From: Phragmites australis
Taxonomy: Eukaryota > Streptophyta > Magnoliopsida > Poales > Poaceae
Length of the DNA stretch: 64,000 nucleotides
Reading direction: 5' to 3'
Assembly: GCF_958298935.1 (NCBI RefSeq)
Contig: NC_084923.1
Location: 1,428,501-1,492,500, forward strand
Shown here: piece by piece, positions 33,781-46,200 of the stretch
Layout of the letters: each line of letters begins with the position of its first letter
How positions within the stretch are numbered: the stretch's first letter is position 1
Position numbers and translations under genes: made by a program
Notes under the pieces: generated by a model
What the model saw: only the letters and a program-made list of their open reading frames with translations
Databases searched by the model: none
Told to the model about the DNA's origin: nothing

Positions 33781-36587
33781 AGCTGCGGTGTGCGATTTTT
33801 TTATCGTCTTAACTCCTCTTCGGATCTTGTACTCGCTCCGGCTCTAACATTCTTATATAGTATTTGGTTGGAGAGTGAGGTGAGACAAGATGATTTCATT
33901 CATGTATTTGAGGATGAGATGATTTCATTCATATATAGATATTTGTTTGATGGGTGGGATAGAACGATTTTATTTTAGTACATCGGATCCACCGTTAGTG
34001 TCACGATTGAAGTGAGACGACTGCGTTCCATAATTTTTTTTGAAATAGTTCCATCTCGAATCTTTAAAAAGTATTCTTTAATTTTGAATTATTACATCTC
34101 GCTATTCTTTATCCAAACAGTTAAAAACAGAATGAATCTGTTCCGTCCCATTCGATTTGATGAACCAACCACTACCGCAATGGCCTAGCTCAGGGTTTGG
34201 AGGATCTAGCATGCCTTAGCTCCTCTTTGGGGTTCCCATTGCACACGTCCAGTGGTGCTTCGCCGCCTACCTGACCCTCGCCAAGTCACCATCCAGAGCT
34301 GCACGCCCGCATCACCTCCTCGCAATGCAGTGTCGCGCGCCCGTGCCGCGTCCTCGCCGTCCAGAGCATCGATGCGTTCTCCGTCTTCGTAGAGCGTAGC
34401 ACCTCGACGCCATATATAGTTCATCTTCGTCCCGAGCCACGCCTCGACACCGCTCTTTCTCGGGCTAAAAGACCCGTTGGTGGCCGGGGACAACGGAAAT
34501 CACACCCCGACTCCAGGGTCGGGCCCGGAGCGCAGGTGAGTTTGAACCGTCGGGGGTCGGTACCGCCGGGGCGCTACTTCCGTCGTTGCCATCCCTAGCT
34601 AGTCCATGGGGAGGCGGCACGGGAGTGCAGGTGCGCCGCCGGTCCACCAAAAACGCCCGGCCTACCGCATGTCTAGCAACACATGTCTAATTTTCTCCTT
34701 GGATTTGTGCCTTCTAGTAACACATGTCTAGCAAGCTATTTTACATGTTGTCCGGATCGACTTCTGTTCTATCTGTACTTGGAGTTGTTCTGAATAGTAC
34801 GGTGAAATTATATTTTATCAAACATCAGACTCTAAAGTTGTCTAGGCAGGGGCGGATCTCCGGGGACAGGGGAGCTCAAGCCCTCTCCTACCTGTGGTGC
34901 TCCATGCACAGGAAGGAGGAACATGAGGAAAAAGAAGAAGGAGAAGAGAAAAAATAGAGGGCTAGCGAGGAAGAAGAAGATAGCCTCTAGCAGTCAATCT
35001 CGCGTCCAGTGTCTAGGCATATCGATTACATAATAGATTCCATCTTTAGTACGATATCTAATCCAAATAATCCACGAAAAATCTGACTGTTAAAATTAGG
35101 GATCACGACATTCAACGGCATAGGTTTTTGTTTTCGATAATTTCTAAATCTTTAGAGCGAATGGGATGATTTTTTTAGCTTTGTTATATTAAGATAAAAT
35201 TGAGGTCCTTCCGGTTCTCTGATTAATGAAGCCCGGGCTTGTTACAATGTATGTCCTGCTACCCGTTGATTGACGGGTCGGCCCATCCTAACTAGGTGTT
35301 GTGTTTCCTGTGCGTCACAACCCACATAAGCAGGGCATTTTGTGTTGCCCGTGTCGATTGCTCTGCCTCTTGGGCTGAGGGAGGCGCCACCGAGCGGTGA
35401 CAACGCAGACCAGGGGCAATATCTTGATAGAGATCTAAGTCCTCACGCGATTCATCGGGTCTCCATCCGCCCTATCTTAGTTGGGGGTAAGAAGGGGCGG
35501 GGCACCGGTTAGAACGGGACAAGATAAGGTGGGGGCATCGATCGGGACGGTCCCATTCCATCCTAAGTATAGGTTATATGCATGTTTAATGAGTTTATTA
35601 AGAATTTTATTATTCTTTTATTTTATATATATATATATATATATAACTATTGTTATGTTATATTTTATGAATCTTAGATACGATTTTTTATTGATTTGGA
35701 TGTTGTAATAGTTATTACCTCATAATTAAATTTGATCTAGATCTTTTAACGACTTTAATTAGGATAGGATAGGGCAGGTCGGGTCAAAGTCGAGGCTCCA
35801 CGGGGTGAGACGGAGGACATGCAGGTGGGGGTGGGTAAAGGCAAAACCCATCCTCACCCTGCTCCATCTAAATCTCTACATCTCGACGAGCGCACAGGCC
35901 AGGCGTGAGGGGGTCGGGGCTGGGGGAGCGTGCATCGGGCGTGACGCCGACGCGGGCGCGAGTCGCGAGGGCGCTAGTTCAAGCAGGCACGCCTATTTGT
36001 GCGTGTAATTCGAGGAAATTATTATTTGACAAGAAGAAGTGAAATAAATATAGATCTATTGTAGAGCTGTGGCACGGCTATTGAATTGCATAGTTGATTC
36101 AGTGAATCTTCCACACGCCTACTGACATAGTACATCGCTTTTCTAGATCCCTGATGCTCAATAGTTATGAGTGCTCGATTCAAGTTCACCTGTTATGGAC
36201 GCCTGGCTTGTGTTTTTCAACACAAGCATCAGACTATTTTCTAAGAACTCTTTTATGTTGTATTCTACATAAGTGCAATTGTATCTTGCTAAAACTTGCA
36301 AACTTGAATATGTTTTCTGTTATTAGATATCGTCAATATAAAATCCTGTCGTGCCTCCATATTTTTAGTATTAAACGTTTGCTCCGGGTCGCTCGAATTC
36401 CTTGCTGGTTGCGCACCATGATTCCTGTTAACAATTTCACTTGCAAGTCTTGTAGCATGCTCCCTAATAGGTACACATTGCTGTTTTGGCCACCTTGTAT
36501 ATATTACCCGGTCACTGACATCTGAGAAAATAAGATGGGTAGCAATAGAAACTTCTTGCCATTTGGGTAGGGGATCTTGGTTTTGGA
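33781..36587. other. Anonymous region with MITE-like and GC-rich repeat fragments
   Basis: A MITE-like patch lies at about 33860-34110 (repeated GATGATTTCATTCAT; later TTTATCCAAACAG). The GC-rich patch 34200-34650 includes TTGCCATCCCTAGCTAG near 34587, which resembles a hAT end of the type seen at 7799, but its partner end was not found. Similar GC-rich repeat fragments occur at 35230-36010. A TA microsatellite lies at about 35625-35645. The stretch 36020-36587 flanks the F-box pseudogene on its promoter side. Confidence 0.4.
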
Positions 36588-36635
36588 ATGAAGTGGTGTT
36601 TGTTACAAATAGCTAATAACTTCATTCATGATAAT

Positions 36636-37871
36636 ATGGCCAGGCATCATATGGACATTGCAGCAGTCAAATTGCTAGAGCTGCCGCAGGATATGCTGAT
36701 AGATATATTTGGTCTACTGGAGATCCCTGACCTCGTGCGCGTAGGCTCTGTCTGCGCCTCTTGGAACTCTGCATATACCAGCGTCCGTAGCATTGGGCAG
36801 TACAAATGGCTCCAGACACTGTGCCTCATCTACACCTCTGAATCTGCTTGTGAGAATGTTGCTTGCGTCTACAGCCTCGCAGAATAGAGGACCTACAAAT
36901 TAACTCCCCCGGAGCCGTCGATCCACAGAAGGTATCTGATTGGGTCCTCGAATGGGTGGCTGATTACTGTTGATGAGCAATCTGAGATGCACCTTGTTAA
37001 TCCAATCACTAGTGAACAGATAGCTCTCCCGTCGGTGATCACCATTGAGCAGGTGGCACCTATTTTTGACGATACAGGTGCAGTTTGTAAGTATCATTTG
37101 AGGATGAACATTGCACAATCGGTTACTAGATCGCCCTTAGCACTTGATCTTGATGAGTTGCGGTACTACCCCCATCGTAAGGCATTTATATTTTATGATA
37201 CATCTGCAGGAAGCTATATCGTGGTGCTCATCCACAATCCATTTGGGCAGCTTTCATTTGCTAGGTTAGGGGATGAGAAGTGGACCTGGCTGCCAAGTCA
37301 TACACATTTTCAGGACTGCATCTACAAGGATGGTCTATTATATGCAGTGACTTCATTCGGCGAAACTATCACCTTCAATCTCAGTGGGACTATGGTCACG
37401 GCAAAGATACTTATAGACAGGGTAAATTATTATTATGGGCCTGATAGGCTTTACATTGTTCAGGCTTCATGGGGTGATCTGCTGCAAGTTTGGAGACCAA
37501 AATTTTGGATAAAAGAAGAGTTGGATGGGCATGGGCACGGGGCAACATTTGAGAACAAAGCTGGGACGATGTAAATATATAAAGTTTGTGTTGCAGCCAA
37601 GAAACTAGTGAAGTTAAATAGCTTGGATGGCCATACGTTGTTTCTCGGGAAATCAAATCATGTTTACTTCACAGATGACGTTGAGGGCATGGCTTTGAGC
37701 TGCAAGCGCGGCTGCCGCCTCAATATTGGAGTCCTTAACTATGGAAACAAGAGCATGGAGGAAATTGTATTCCCTCGGCCCTCGTCTAAATGCCCGGCTC
37801 CGTTGCTGATCACACCAAATATCAGGAAGATGGATTCGGCATTGTACGGTCAGATACACCATCCCTTATAG
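36636..37871 (+). pseudogene. F-box / DUF295 protein gene with two in-frame stops
   Basis: One frame can be read for 412 codons from ATG 36636 to TAG 37869-37871 with only two interruptions: TAG at 36885-36887 and TAA at 37572-37574. The F-box lies at about residues 14-50 (LPQDMLIDIFGLLEIPDLVR). The DUF295 (KIB-type) beta-propeller follows, with YLIGSSNGWLITVDEQSEMH, LVNPITSEQIALPSV and the C-terminal AAKKLVKLNSLDGHTLFLG. Such proteins are SCF ubiquitin-ligase substrate receptors. Length and intronless layout are normal for the family. With no frameshift and two point nonsense changes, it is either a young pseudogene or, in other individuals, an intact gene. A protein starting after the first stop would lack the F-box. 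Confidence 0.85.
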
Positions 37872-38321
37872 TATTTGAGTACTAGGGTTTTGTACCTATT
37901 TCCTTGGTTTTGGTACTGTCCGGCAAGATACTTTTGTAATGTGAGAACTGGGTTCATATTTGAGTATCAGTTGCATTTTCCAGTGGATAGTGCCTTCTCT
38001 AATATTGTTAGTGAATTACTTGTAGCGAATTGAGTTAGTTTCCCAGGTTTCTTCCAATGTTATGATCGCATGTGTATGACCTAGTTATGGTTTTACCTCT
38101 TAACCACTTTTATATGAAAAGTGTGCTCTTTACGGCGTGATTCACAGTTTGAGAGGGAGAGACTGCCGAGGGGGGGAGGGGAAATACTGATGGGCTGAAA
38201 TCAGAAGCCCGTTGCCTACAAAGAAAAAGGGCCTTTCAGATCACAGGTTCACCGTTCGCCCGCAGGCCGCAACACATCACTTCAAATTCATGGACCACAT
38301 ACACACTGTGATACCGGCCTG

Positions 38322-38367
<46 letters not shown>

Positions 38368-38567
38368 AAAAGACCGGGGGAGGAAAGACTATGGATCGCA
38401 CGACCTCTACATCTCTGCTGTGAGAGCAAGTCCTGGTCCGATGCATCCCAAAGACGAAGTCTAGACTCAGCTGCGCTGGAGGCTGGACCGCAAGTGTGGA
38501 ACAAAAGCAAAGGCGCGTCCTCGCATGGAATGATGCGCTGCCAGTAGAATTTCAGTGCCACACGAGG
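37872..38567. other. 3' flank of the F-box pseudogene
   Basis: Probable 3' untranslated region up to about 38000, then anonymous DNA. An uninterrupted (AG)n microsatellite lies at 38324-38361. No other signal was found. Confidence 0.4.
38324..38361. repeat. (AG)n microsatellite
   Basis: Nineteen uninterrupted AG dinucleotides, followed by AAGAGA. Confidence 0.95.
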
Positions 38568-38716
38568 ACCATCATGCCCCTACCTTCGCATCCAAAAGAT
38601 CCCACACGAGCCGCTCAATCCCTAAAAGCGGCTCTTCTCACGCTCCCAGGGGGTTAGAAATGACGAGAGTGTCTGCCGACCGTGCCATGCATGATGCGAA
38701 GGTAGGGCATGATGGT
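38568..38716. repeat. Inverted repeat spanning the left boundary of the copia element
   Basis: The left arm (38568-38592) starts ACCATCATGCCCCTACC. The right arm (38693-38716) is its reverse complement with a single base lacking. Between the arms lies a smaller hairpin, GAGCCGCT (38608-38615) with AGCGGCTC (38627-38634). The right arm falls inside the 5' LTR and is absent from the 3' LTR, so it arose by local rearrangement or by insertion of a foldback element. Confidence 0.7.
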
Positions 38717-38932
38717 ACCGTGCATGGTCAGGACTCTCACACACGGCAAGACATCTAGGAGATCTCAGATTTTCCTGATTTGGTTGGATTGGTTTTTATC
38801 TTTAGGAGCTGCCGTTTCCTTGCTTGTTAGCTTTATTCTTGGCATGTAATTGTCGTGCACCGCACGCTCTCTTTAGTATATATGCTGTTCTGCTCCTAAT
38901 GAAACTTAAGCACAATCTCTCAATCGTCTTCA
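38652..38932 (+). repeat. 5' LTR of the copia element
   Basis: From about 38718 to 38932 it aligns with the 3' LTR at 42507-42747, sharing TATCTTTAGGAGCTGCCGTT, CTTGCTTGTTAGCTTT and TAATGAAACTTAAGCACA. It ends CGTCTTCA just before the primer-binding site TGGTACCAGTG. The first 65 bases differ from the 3' LTR; the start is set by GGTTAG matching TGTTAG. The two LTRs have diverged clearly, so insertion is old. Confidence 0.75.
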
Positions 38933-38999
38933 TGGTACCAGTGAAGGATACGATCCTGGCCTAACCCATCTACCTCACCTCTTCTTTCTCTCCATCGCC

Positions 39000-41900
39000 A
39001 TGACTGGTTCCATCGAAATAGACGAGATGCAAGCCGACGCCGAGGCCACATGCCTCGCTGCGCTGGCCAAGGCCGCATTATGGGCACAGGTCGTCACCGT
39101 CTCCAAAGTCAAACTCCTTGTTCCCGTCACCCTCGACCTCTAATTCTGCAATTGCGCTCAATGGCGTGGCTTGTTCGAGGTCGCTGTCGAGAAGTTCACC
39201 CTCGATGATCACTTGCGCGTGTTCTCTACCTCAACACCGGATGCACAACGGCTCCGTCTCGTCGCCCTCGTTCGATCTTGGCTGTACGAGGCCATCTCAC
39301 CTGAGCTCCTTGCCATGGTGATGGACTCCACCGCCACTGCACACACCATCTGGTCGCGCATCGAGGGCATCTACCGCGACAACGCCGATACACGTGTCAT
39401 ATATCTCGAGCAGGAGTTCTACAGCCTCATGCAAGGCTCCATGTCCGACTTATGCAAGCATTCAACACCATGTTGCTAGCTCCTCCCAACGTCGACAGGC
39501 TTATGGACTCTGGGGCATCTGCGCATATGATCTCGGACCATGGTAATCTCACATGCTCTTCTCCCGTTTCTTCCGTTGCATCTCCCTACGCCATTGTCGG
39601 TGATGGGTCCCCCATTCAAATCACCCGCACTAGCAAGGCCTCTCTAAATTTTCCTTCACATTCCTTTCAATTGAACAATGTCATCGTCACACCATCGATC
39701 ATCAAAAATCTTATTTCAGTTCATTGATTTACCGTTGATAATAACTGTTCTGTCGAATTTGACCCTTTTAGCCTCTCTATGAAGGATCTTCAAAGCAAGA
39801 ACATGATCATCAGGTACAATAGTCGTGGTGACCTCTATCCTCTATGTTGGCTATCATGCGCTCCCCATGCACTAGCCGTCACATGTTCCTCCACTTTGTG
39901 GCACCATCGCTTAGTGCATCTTGGTGCTCAGGCTTTATCCCACCTTGCTAATGCATCCCATATTTCATTTAGAAGCCTTTGTGCCATGCATGCCAACTGG
40001 TTCGACATGTGCGTTTTCCTTTTACCCTTCATCTACACACACTACTACAACTTTTGAGTTAATACACTGATCTTTGGACCTCACCAGTCCCTAGTATTTT
40101 TGGATACAAGTATTATCTCGTTGTGCTTGATGATTTCACTCATTACTTGTGGACTTTCCCGCTTCACCTGAAATCCGAGGTGGTTGGCATCCTTCGCAAT
40201 TTTTTTGCTCATGTTCGTACCAGTTTTCTTCTACCATCCGTGCTATTCAGTGTGACAATGGCAGTGAATCCGACAACACTGTTATGCACATCCACCTCCT
40301 TTCCCATGGCATTGCACTCTACATGTCATATCCACATATGTCCCAGCAAAATGGTAAGGCGAAACACATTATTCGCACTACCAACGACATCCTCCGCTCC
40401 CTAATGTTTCAGGCCAGCATGCCTCCTCCCTACTGGGTCGAGGCTCTCCATACTGCCACATATCTCCTTAATCTTCATCCCACAAAGTCTCTCAATTTCG
40501 GCATCCCCCATAAAGCTCTCTTTGGATTAGCGCCCGATTACTCCCACCTTCGTGTGTTCGGTTGTTGGTGTTATGCCAACTTGTTCGCCATAGCTGCCCA
40601 CAAGCTCGCACCTCGCTCCGTGTCTTGTGTTTTCCTTGGCTACTCTGCTCATCACAAAGGGTACCACTATCTTGATCTCTCCACAAACCGCATCATCATC
40701 TCTCTCCATGTCATTATTGACGAGTCCTCTTTCCCTTTTTTGAGCAGTCACACATGCTGGCACCCTTATACTTTGACTTCTTATCTGTTGAGTCACTCAT
40801 GCCCTTTGTCCCTGCCCCTACCCATTGCGCTACCAACACCGACGCATGCAACGACCCTGCAATGTGGTCCCACGTCACTCCTGCTTGGTGCACCCGCGCT
40901 GCTCATGTCGAATGCACAAGCTGTGCAAAGCCCACCTAGTTCGCTCGCGCAGCATGCCCTCACCTATTCCTCGCACCTACCGTGCCGCTCTAAACGATGA
41001 CAATTGGCGTCTCACTAAGCAGCATGAGTTTTATGCTTTATGTGCTCATCATACTTGGGACCTTGTTCCCCGTCCTGCTGATGCTAATGTTGTTTTAGGG
41101 AAGTGGATTTTTTGACACAAGTTGAATCCTAATGGCTCCTTGGATGATACAAAGCTCGTTGGGTTCTTCGTGGCTTCTCCCAACGGCAAGGCATGGATTT
41201 TGGTGAGACGCTTAGCCCAGTTGTCAAATTGGCTACGATGCACACTGTCCTCACCATCGCCTTGGCCAATGACTGGCCTGTAAACCAACTCAACATCAAC
41301 AACACTTTCCTCAATGGCACACTCGTCGAGACGGTCTACTGTCAACAACCGTCTGGCTTCGTCGATCCGACACGCAGTACGCACGTCTGTTGCCTCAAGT
41401 GGTCCCTGTACGGCCTCAAGAAGGCTCCACGGGCCTGGTTCAGTCTCTTCGTGACATGCCTTTTGTCCTTGGGATTCTCAGCGTCCAAGGCGGATCCTTC
41501 CTTTTCGTCTACCACCACGGCAACGACACCGTCTACCTCCTGTTGTATGTCGACGACATCGTCCCCACGACTTCATTCTCATCCTTGCGGCGGCAAGTGA
41601 TCGCCTTGCTTCACCACAAATTCTCACTCAAGGACTCTGGCGAGTTGCACTTCTTCCTCAGAGTCTCTGTGCAACACACCGCCACCAGCTTCTTCCTCTC
41701 GCAGGGTCAATACACTGAGGACATCTTGGCTCGTGCTAGCATGAATAATTGCAATCCATGCAACACACCCGTCGACACCAGTACCAAGATTCTTGCAGAT
41801 GGCGCACCTGTGGCCAATGCCACCGACTACGGGAGCATTGCCAGCGCTCTCTAGTAATTGTCTTTTACCCGTCCTGACATCGCATACGCGATCCAACATG

Positions 41901-42214
41901 CTTGTCTTCACATGCATGATCCGCGTGAGCCGCATGCCAATCTCCTGAAGCAGATTCTCCGTTATCTAAAGGGGAGAGTTGATCATGGCCTACAGCTTCA
42001 TCGGACTTCACTGACATTGTTGACCGTGTACACTGACGCGGATTGGGCCGGCTGCCTAGACACCCAGAAGTCCACCTCTAGCTATGGCGTCTTCCTCGGT
42101 GACAATCTCATCTCATGGTCTTCCAAGCGTCAACAGACGGTCTCCCGCTCTAGTGCAGAAGTGGAGTATTGTGCTATTGCGAATGCTGTAGCCGAGTCCT
42201 GTTGGCTTCGTTAA
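39000..42214 (+). pseudogene. Degenerate Ty1/copia gag-pol
   Basis: Domains occur in the copia order (integrase before reverse transcriptase), scattered over frames by indels and stops. They are gag (39000-39470, LFEVAVEKFTLDDHLRVFS), protease (39505-39720, MDSGASAHMISDHG), the GAG-pre-integrase zinc region (39898-39960, LWHHRLVHLGAQALSHLA), the integrase core (40110-40480, VVLDDFTHYLWTFPL; IQCDNGSES; YMSYPHMSQQNGKAKHI), reverse transcriptase (41190-41600; QLNINNTFLNG, then YVDDIVP) and RNase H (42025-42214, YTDADWAGCLDTQKSTSSYG). The first RT aspartate (QLDV in active copies) is Asn here, while YVDD is kept. Gag is cut short and joined almost directly to protease, so the zinc knuckle is deleted. 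The element cannot move by itself. Confidence 0.92.
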
Positions 42215-42494
42215 CTACTCATCGAGCTTCATCGACCACTGCAGCGTGCCATTATTGTCTTTTGTGATAACGTTAGCACGGTTTATCTCCAGATCAGTCC
42301 CCAACATCAACGGACGAAGCATGTCGAGATTGATTTACATTTTTTCGGAAACACGTTGCTCTCGATGAGGTTCATGTCCTACATGTGCTGACGAATTCAC
42401 AGTATGCCGACATTTTCATGAAAAGCCTCCCTACTCCGTCTTCAAGGAGTTCTGTAACAACTTGAACGTTCACCCCGCTCCTGTTCCAACTACA

Positions 42495-42506
42495 GGGCAA
42501 GAGGGG
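42495..42506 (+). other. Polypurine tract of the copia element
   Basis: GGGCAAGAGGGG lies directly before the TGTTAG start of the 3' LTR, the normal position of the plus-strand primer. Confidence 0.85.
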
Positions 42507-42747
42507 TGTTAGGCGAGAAGTACCATACACGGCATGGTGCATGGCCAAGACTCTCGCACACAGCAAGGCCTTCAGGGATCACAACTTCCCTAATTTATTT
42601 GGATTGATTTCTATCTTTAGGAGCTGCCGTTTTCTTGCTTGTTAGCTTTGTTCTTAACATGTAATCGTCGTACACCGCATGCTCTCTGTACTGTATATGT
42701 CGGTTCGGCTCTTAATGAAACTTAAGCACATCTCTCAATCGTCTTCA
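42507..42747 (+). repeat. 3' LTR of the copia element (241 bp)
   Basis: It starts TGTTAGGCGAGAAG after the polypurine tract and ends CGTCTTCA. The next bases CAGAT compare with CAGGG before the 5' LTR, so a 5-bp target duplication is at best decayed. Confidence 0.8.
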
Positions 42748-43210
42748 CAGATAGCTCCAGAAGTCGCCTCGCCTTCCTCCCCCTCTAACCGGTCGACACG
42801 TCGAGCCCCAGAAAGCGAATTAAACCAGCATCGATCGATGACTTCCACAAGATCCAAACGTTGCCCCAATCAATACCGGCGACGCATACTAGGGAGCCGC
42901 GCATCCAAACAAAATCAGTCTCGTACCCTCGGGCATGCCTTCATAAACCATTCGTCTTCGTCCTCTTCCGAAGCAGCAGCTGCAAGTCCCAGCACACCGG
43001 CATTTTCATGAACACGAGCAGGTGTATACTTTAGATTTCGACTGAACGAAGGTATCGGCAGCAACTACATGGTATTTCTGTCAGATGTTTGTTGCATTTG
43101 CATCCATGGAAAACACAGGTCTGTTAAATACAATGCGATTGATTTAATAGGGCTTCATTACTTGGCTTACATTTCCACACCAGAGATCTAGATTATTCCC
43201 CGCCTGTTTC
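42748..43210. other. Spacer between copia element and MADS gene stop
   Basis: The right part (about 43020-43210) should be the 3' untranslated region of the minus-strand MADS gene. The left part is GC-richer with a short Ser/Arg-rich chance ORF. No domain is seen. Confidence 0.4.
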
Positions 43211-46200
43211 TTAAGCATGGTTAGCCTGACCCGGACTAACTGCTATGGCCTTGTTGGAGCGATTCTCTCTGCCAGGTAGTCCTATATACAGCTCCGTTTC
43301 CACATCCATGCCGTCGTCGTTCTGGTCCGTGTGATCATCTTCCACGGTGATGACTGCCGGCGCAGGAGTCAACAACAGAGGCTGATTCTTGCACTGCACA
43401 AATAATGATCAAGAGCAACATATATCATATGCATCCTGATGTTACAAATATGGTACTTTGAGAACTCCAGGTTGCCATGCACATAAGATATTACAGGAGG
43501 GGTAAGCAGTATAATAAGTGTCTAATGCTAAGTTGGTCGCCCCATTCAAACCGGCAGCGTTTTCATGGCAGGAAATGTTTCATTACCGTTACCTTTTCAC
43601 GTAAATCTTCATTGCTCTTGCGCAAGGTCATCTCCTGATCGATGTTGTGCAAGAAATAAACAACACAAAGTTAGGAACTAACTGCTCTGATGTTTCAGGT
43701 TATCGTGGGACAAGAAGTTGACAAGAATTGAGGTACCTTCTCTCTCAGCTTATTGACTTGCGCTTCCAGCAGCTGAGTCTGGCATGTAAGATAACATGTA
43801 AAGCTGTAAGCTTGTGTGCGTACATAGGCAGCTTCGTTCTCGCAAAACATACCTAGACTCGTGACATGGAAAATAGCTAACCTTTCTTCCCCTGATGCTA
43901 TGGAGGCTCTTTTCAAGTTTCACTTCCAGGCTGTGCAGTTCTTCAATTGAGCATTCTTCCAACTTCTCACCCAAAAGTTTTCTGCATCTCAACAAAAATC
44001 AGTTCTTTAGTTCTTGCTGGTATAAAGGGGCAGCAGTATTTTGAGAGCTAATACAATTAATTACCTTTTATAAGCTTCAAGAGCTTCAAGTTTCTTCGCT
44101 AGGTCCTCAGCATCAGCTTTTACTTGCTGCAATTCAGATAAGATAATCTTAGAAGTCACCCCCCTCAAAATTAAAAATATCATATGCTATATTGCTATTA
44201 CCATCAATAGAGTGATTCATTGTGGTTAAACCAACAGAACCAGACAAGAATCACGCACAGCCTTCTAGGTTACAGTTGAACTGAATTCTTTACAAAACAC
44301 ATTTAGCATAGTTTTAAGCTTTAAATATACTGAATATTCCTCAAGAATTCTCCAACTGCTACATTGTTTTCATGCAAGGTCTTGTCATTTAGGCATCGCA
44401 TGATCTATTTTCTAGCTGTATTAATTGAACCCCGTCATTGCTTCAGTCCAGGAAAGAATTGTGCTTTCAGGTTTCACCGTTTCAGCAGAAGCATCGTCCA
44501 CTGGGAAATGGACATTCAACAAAAGCACATTGAGCAATTGAGAACAGAGGGTCGTTAATGCTAAGTAGCATATGGATCCGCTGAATAGACAAAAATTCCT
44601 GATGAAATATGAACATTAGTAAATTGGAATTAGACACAATAGTACGCCAACTATAACAAGGAATATAGTCATGTCTATCGAGCAGAATGGTCATATTGAG
44701 TGCTGTCACCTCTATATCTTGATGTACTGTCTTGCTCCTGACATTGTCCTTTGCGTATGTTTTATAACGTTCAATTGTTTTCGGCACACTGCAATGAAGA
44801 TAGAGTTAGTAAAAATTGTGTCAAAACTTAGAATAGTGCTGATTTATTTTGAGAACCGCGAAATATTAGATGTATCGCAGAACATTCAGAATAGTTGGTG
44901 TATCCCATGGAAAAACATGGATTCAGAAATATAAAGCATGCAAACATGGATTAAAATTGCCAGTTATGATGTCTTACGCTCTTTTCTCCATGCCTGTTAC
45001 ATGTTTGCCACCGGTCTATGCCAGAGCTCTTTACATCAAAGCTATAACACATGCTTAGTTGGCTAGCCTCGTGTCAATATTGGAACCGGGCTTGTGGATA
45101 TGGAAGCAATTTGATAGTACTAGTTAAAGGAACTTCTCACTCCTCAGCATTTCGTTTAAGTGAATATTACATGTTAGGTTACTTAATCTTCTGCCTTTTT
45201 TTCACAGCCATGTGTGACCTATCCATTTGCCTGATAAGATAAAGTCCAATTGTTCGAAAGGCTGCAGACAAAATGGTAGTTCTACAGTAGGCCCTGCCAT
45301 GATTCCTGACTACAATGTAAGACTTGATAATGTTTCTAAATAGGGTTTCTCCGTTTGGAACTCAAAAAGAATCTTAGCCCACTCATGAGAAGAAAACAAG
45401 ACCGGATAGCACTAGATCTTTGGATTTCTTGATTGAAAACTGCAGGAAAATTTACTACTTAGCCCATTCATAAGTACAGAAATTGGCCAAATAGAATTTA
45501 CATTTTAGCCCATTTACTCTATTGTATTGGTTCGGTATTTTGCACAATGACAGATTGGATAATCTACTTGGTCAGTGAAATATTGCAGACTAATTAACCA
45601 GGAATTAGCAAGAAACATATTGGTATTATTGTTCATGGGAATGCCATTTGTGATCAAATGAGGGGAAAATGAGAAAAACAGTGAAATAGTAACAAAAAAG
45701 TTTAGCAGTGTGGAAAGTAATTGAAGAAGGAACATGAGTTACAATTGTCTGGTCATGTTCCAACAGTTATTTTGTTAAAGTTTGCTAGCAGCAGAGGTTG
45801 GTAGAATTTGAGGGGGAGATGACCCACTTCAGCTGAGAAGAGTTAAATTCAAGAAAGTGGTACCCTAGACCATGATCCAATTGAATGTCCATAAAAAAAA
45901 TCTCTTAGTGTAAAGCCACACGACTCTGAAAAAAGAAATAATTACTAGTAAATGCACTACCACAGAAACAACAATAGCAAACACAACATCACTGACGGTT
46001 ACTTAAAAGCTGTTTTGATAAATTACGCACAGACGGTTGACAGGAAAACATACTTGTGATATTCCCACATGTTTATGAGACGGTTTTAGTAAAAGGCCGT
46101 ATGTGTGTTGACGGCTCCTAGACACAAACGGTTTCTTGAATTTGGTAAAACTGTTTTTTATAAATATCTGCCTGTGTCGTTCAACAACACAAATATCTTT

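Noticed and set aside
34560..34600. A third hAT element ending in TTGCCATCCCTA
   Set aside because: Only one end was found; no partner end or octamer duplication could be identified.
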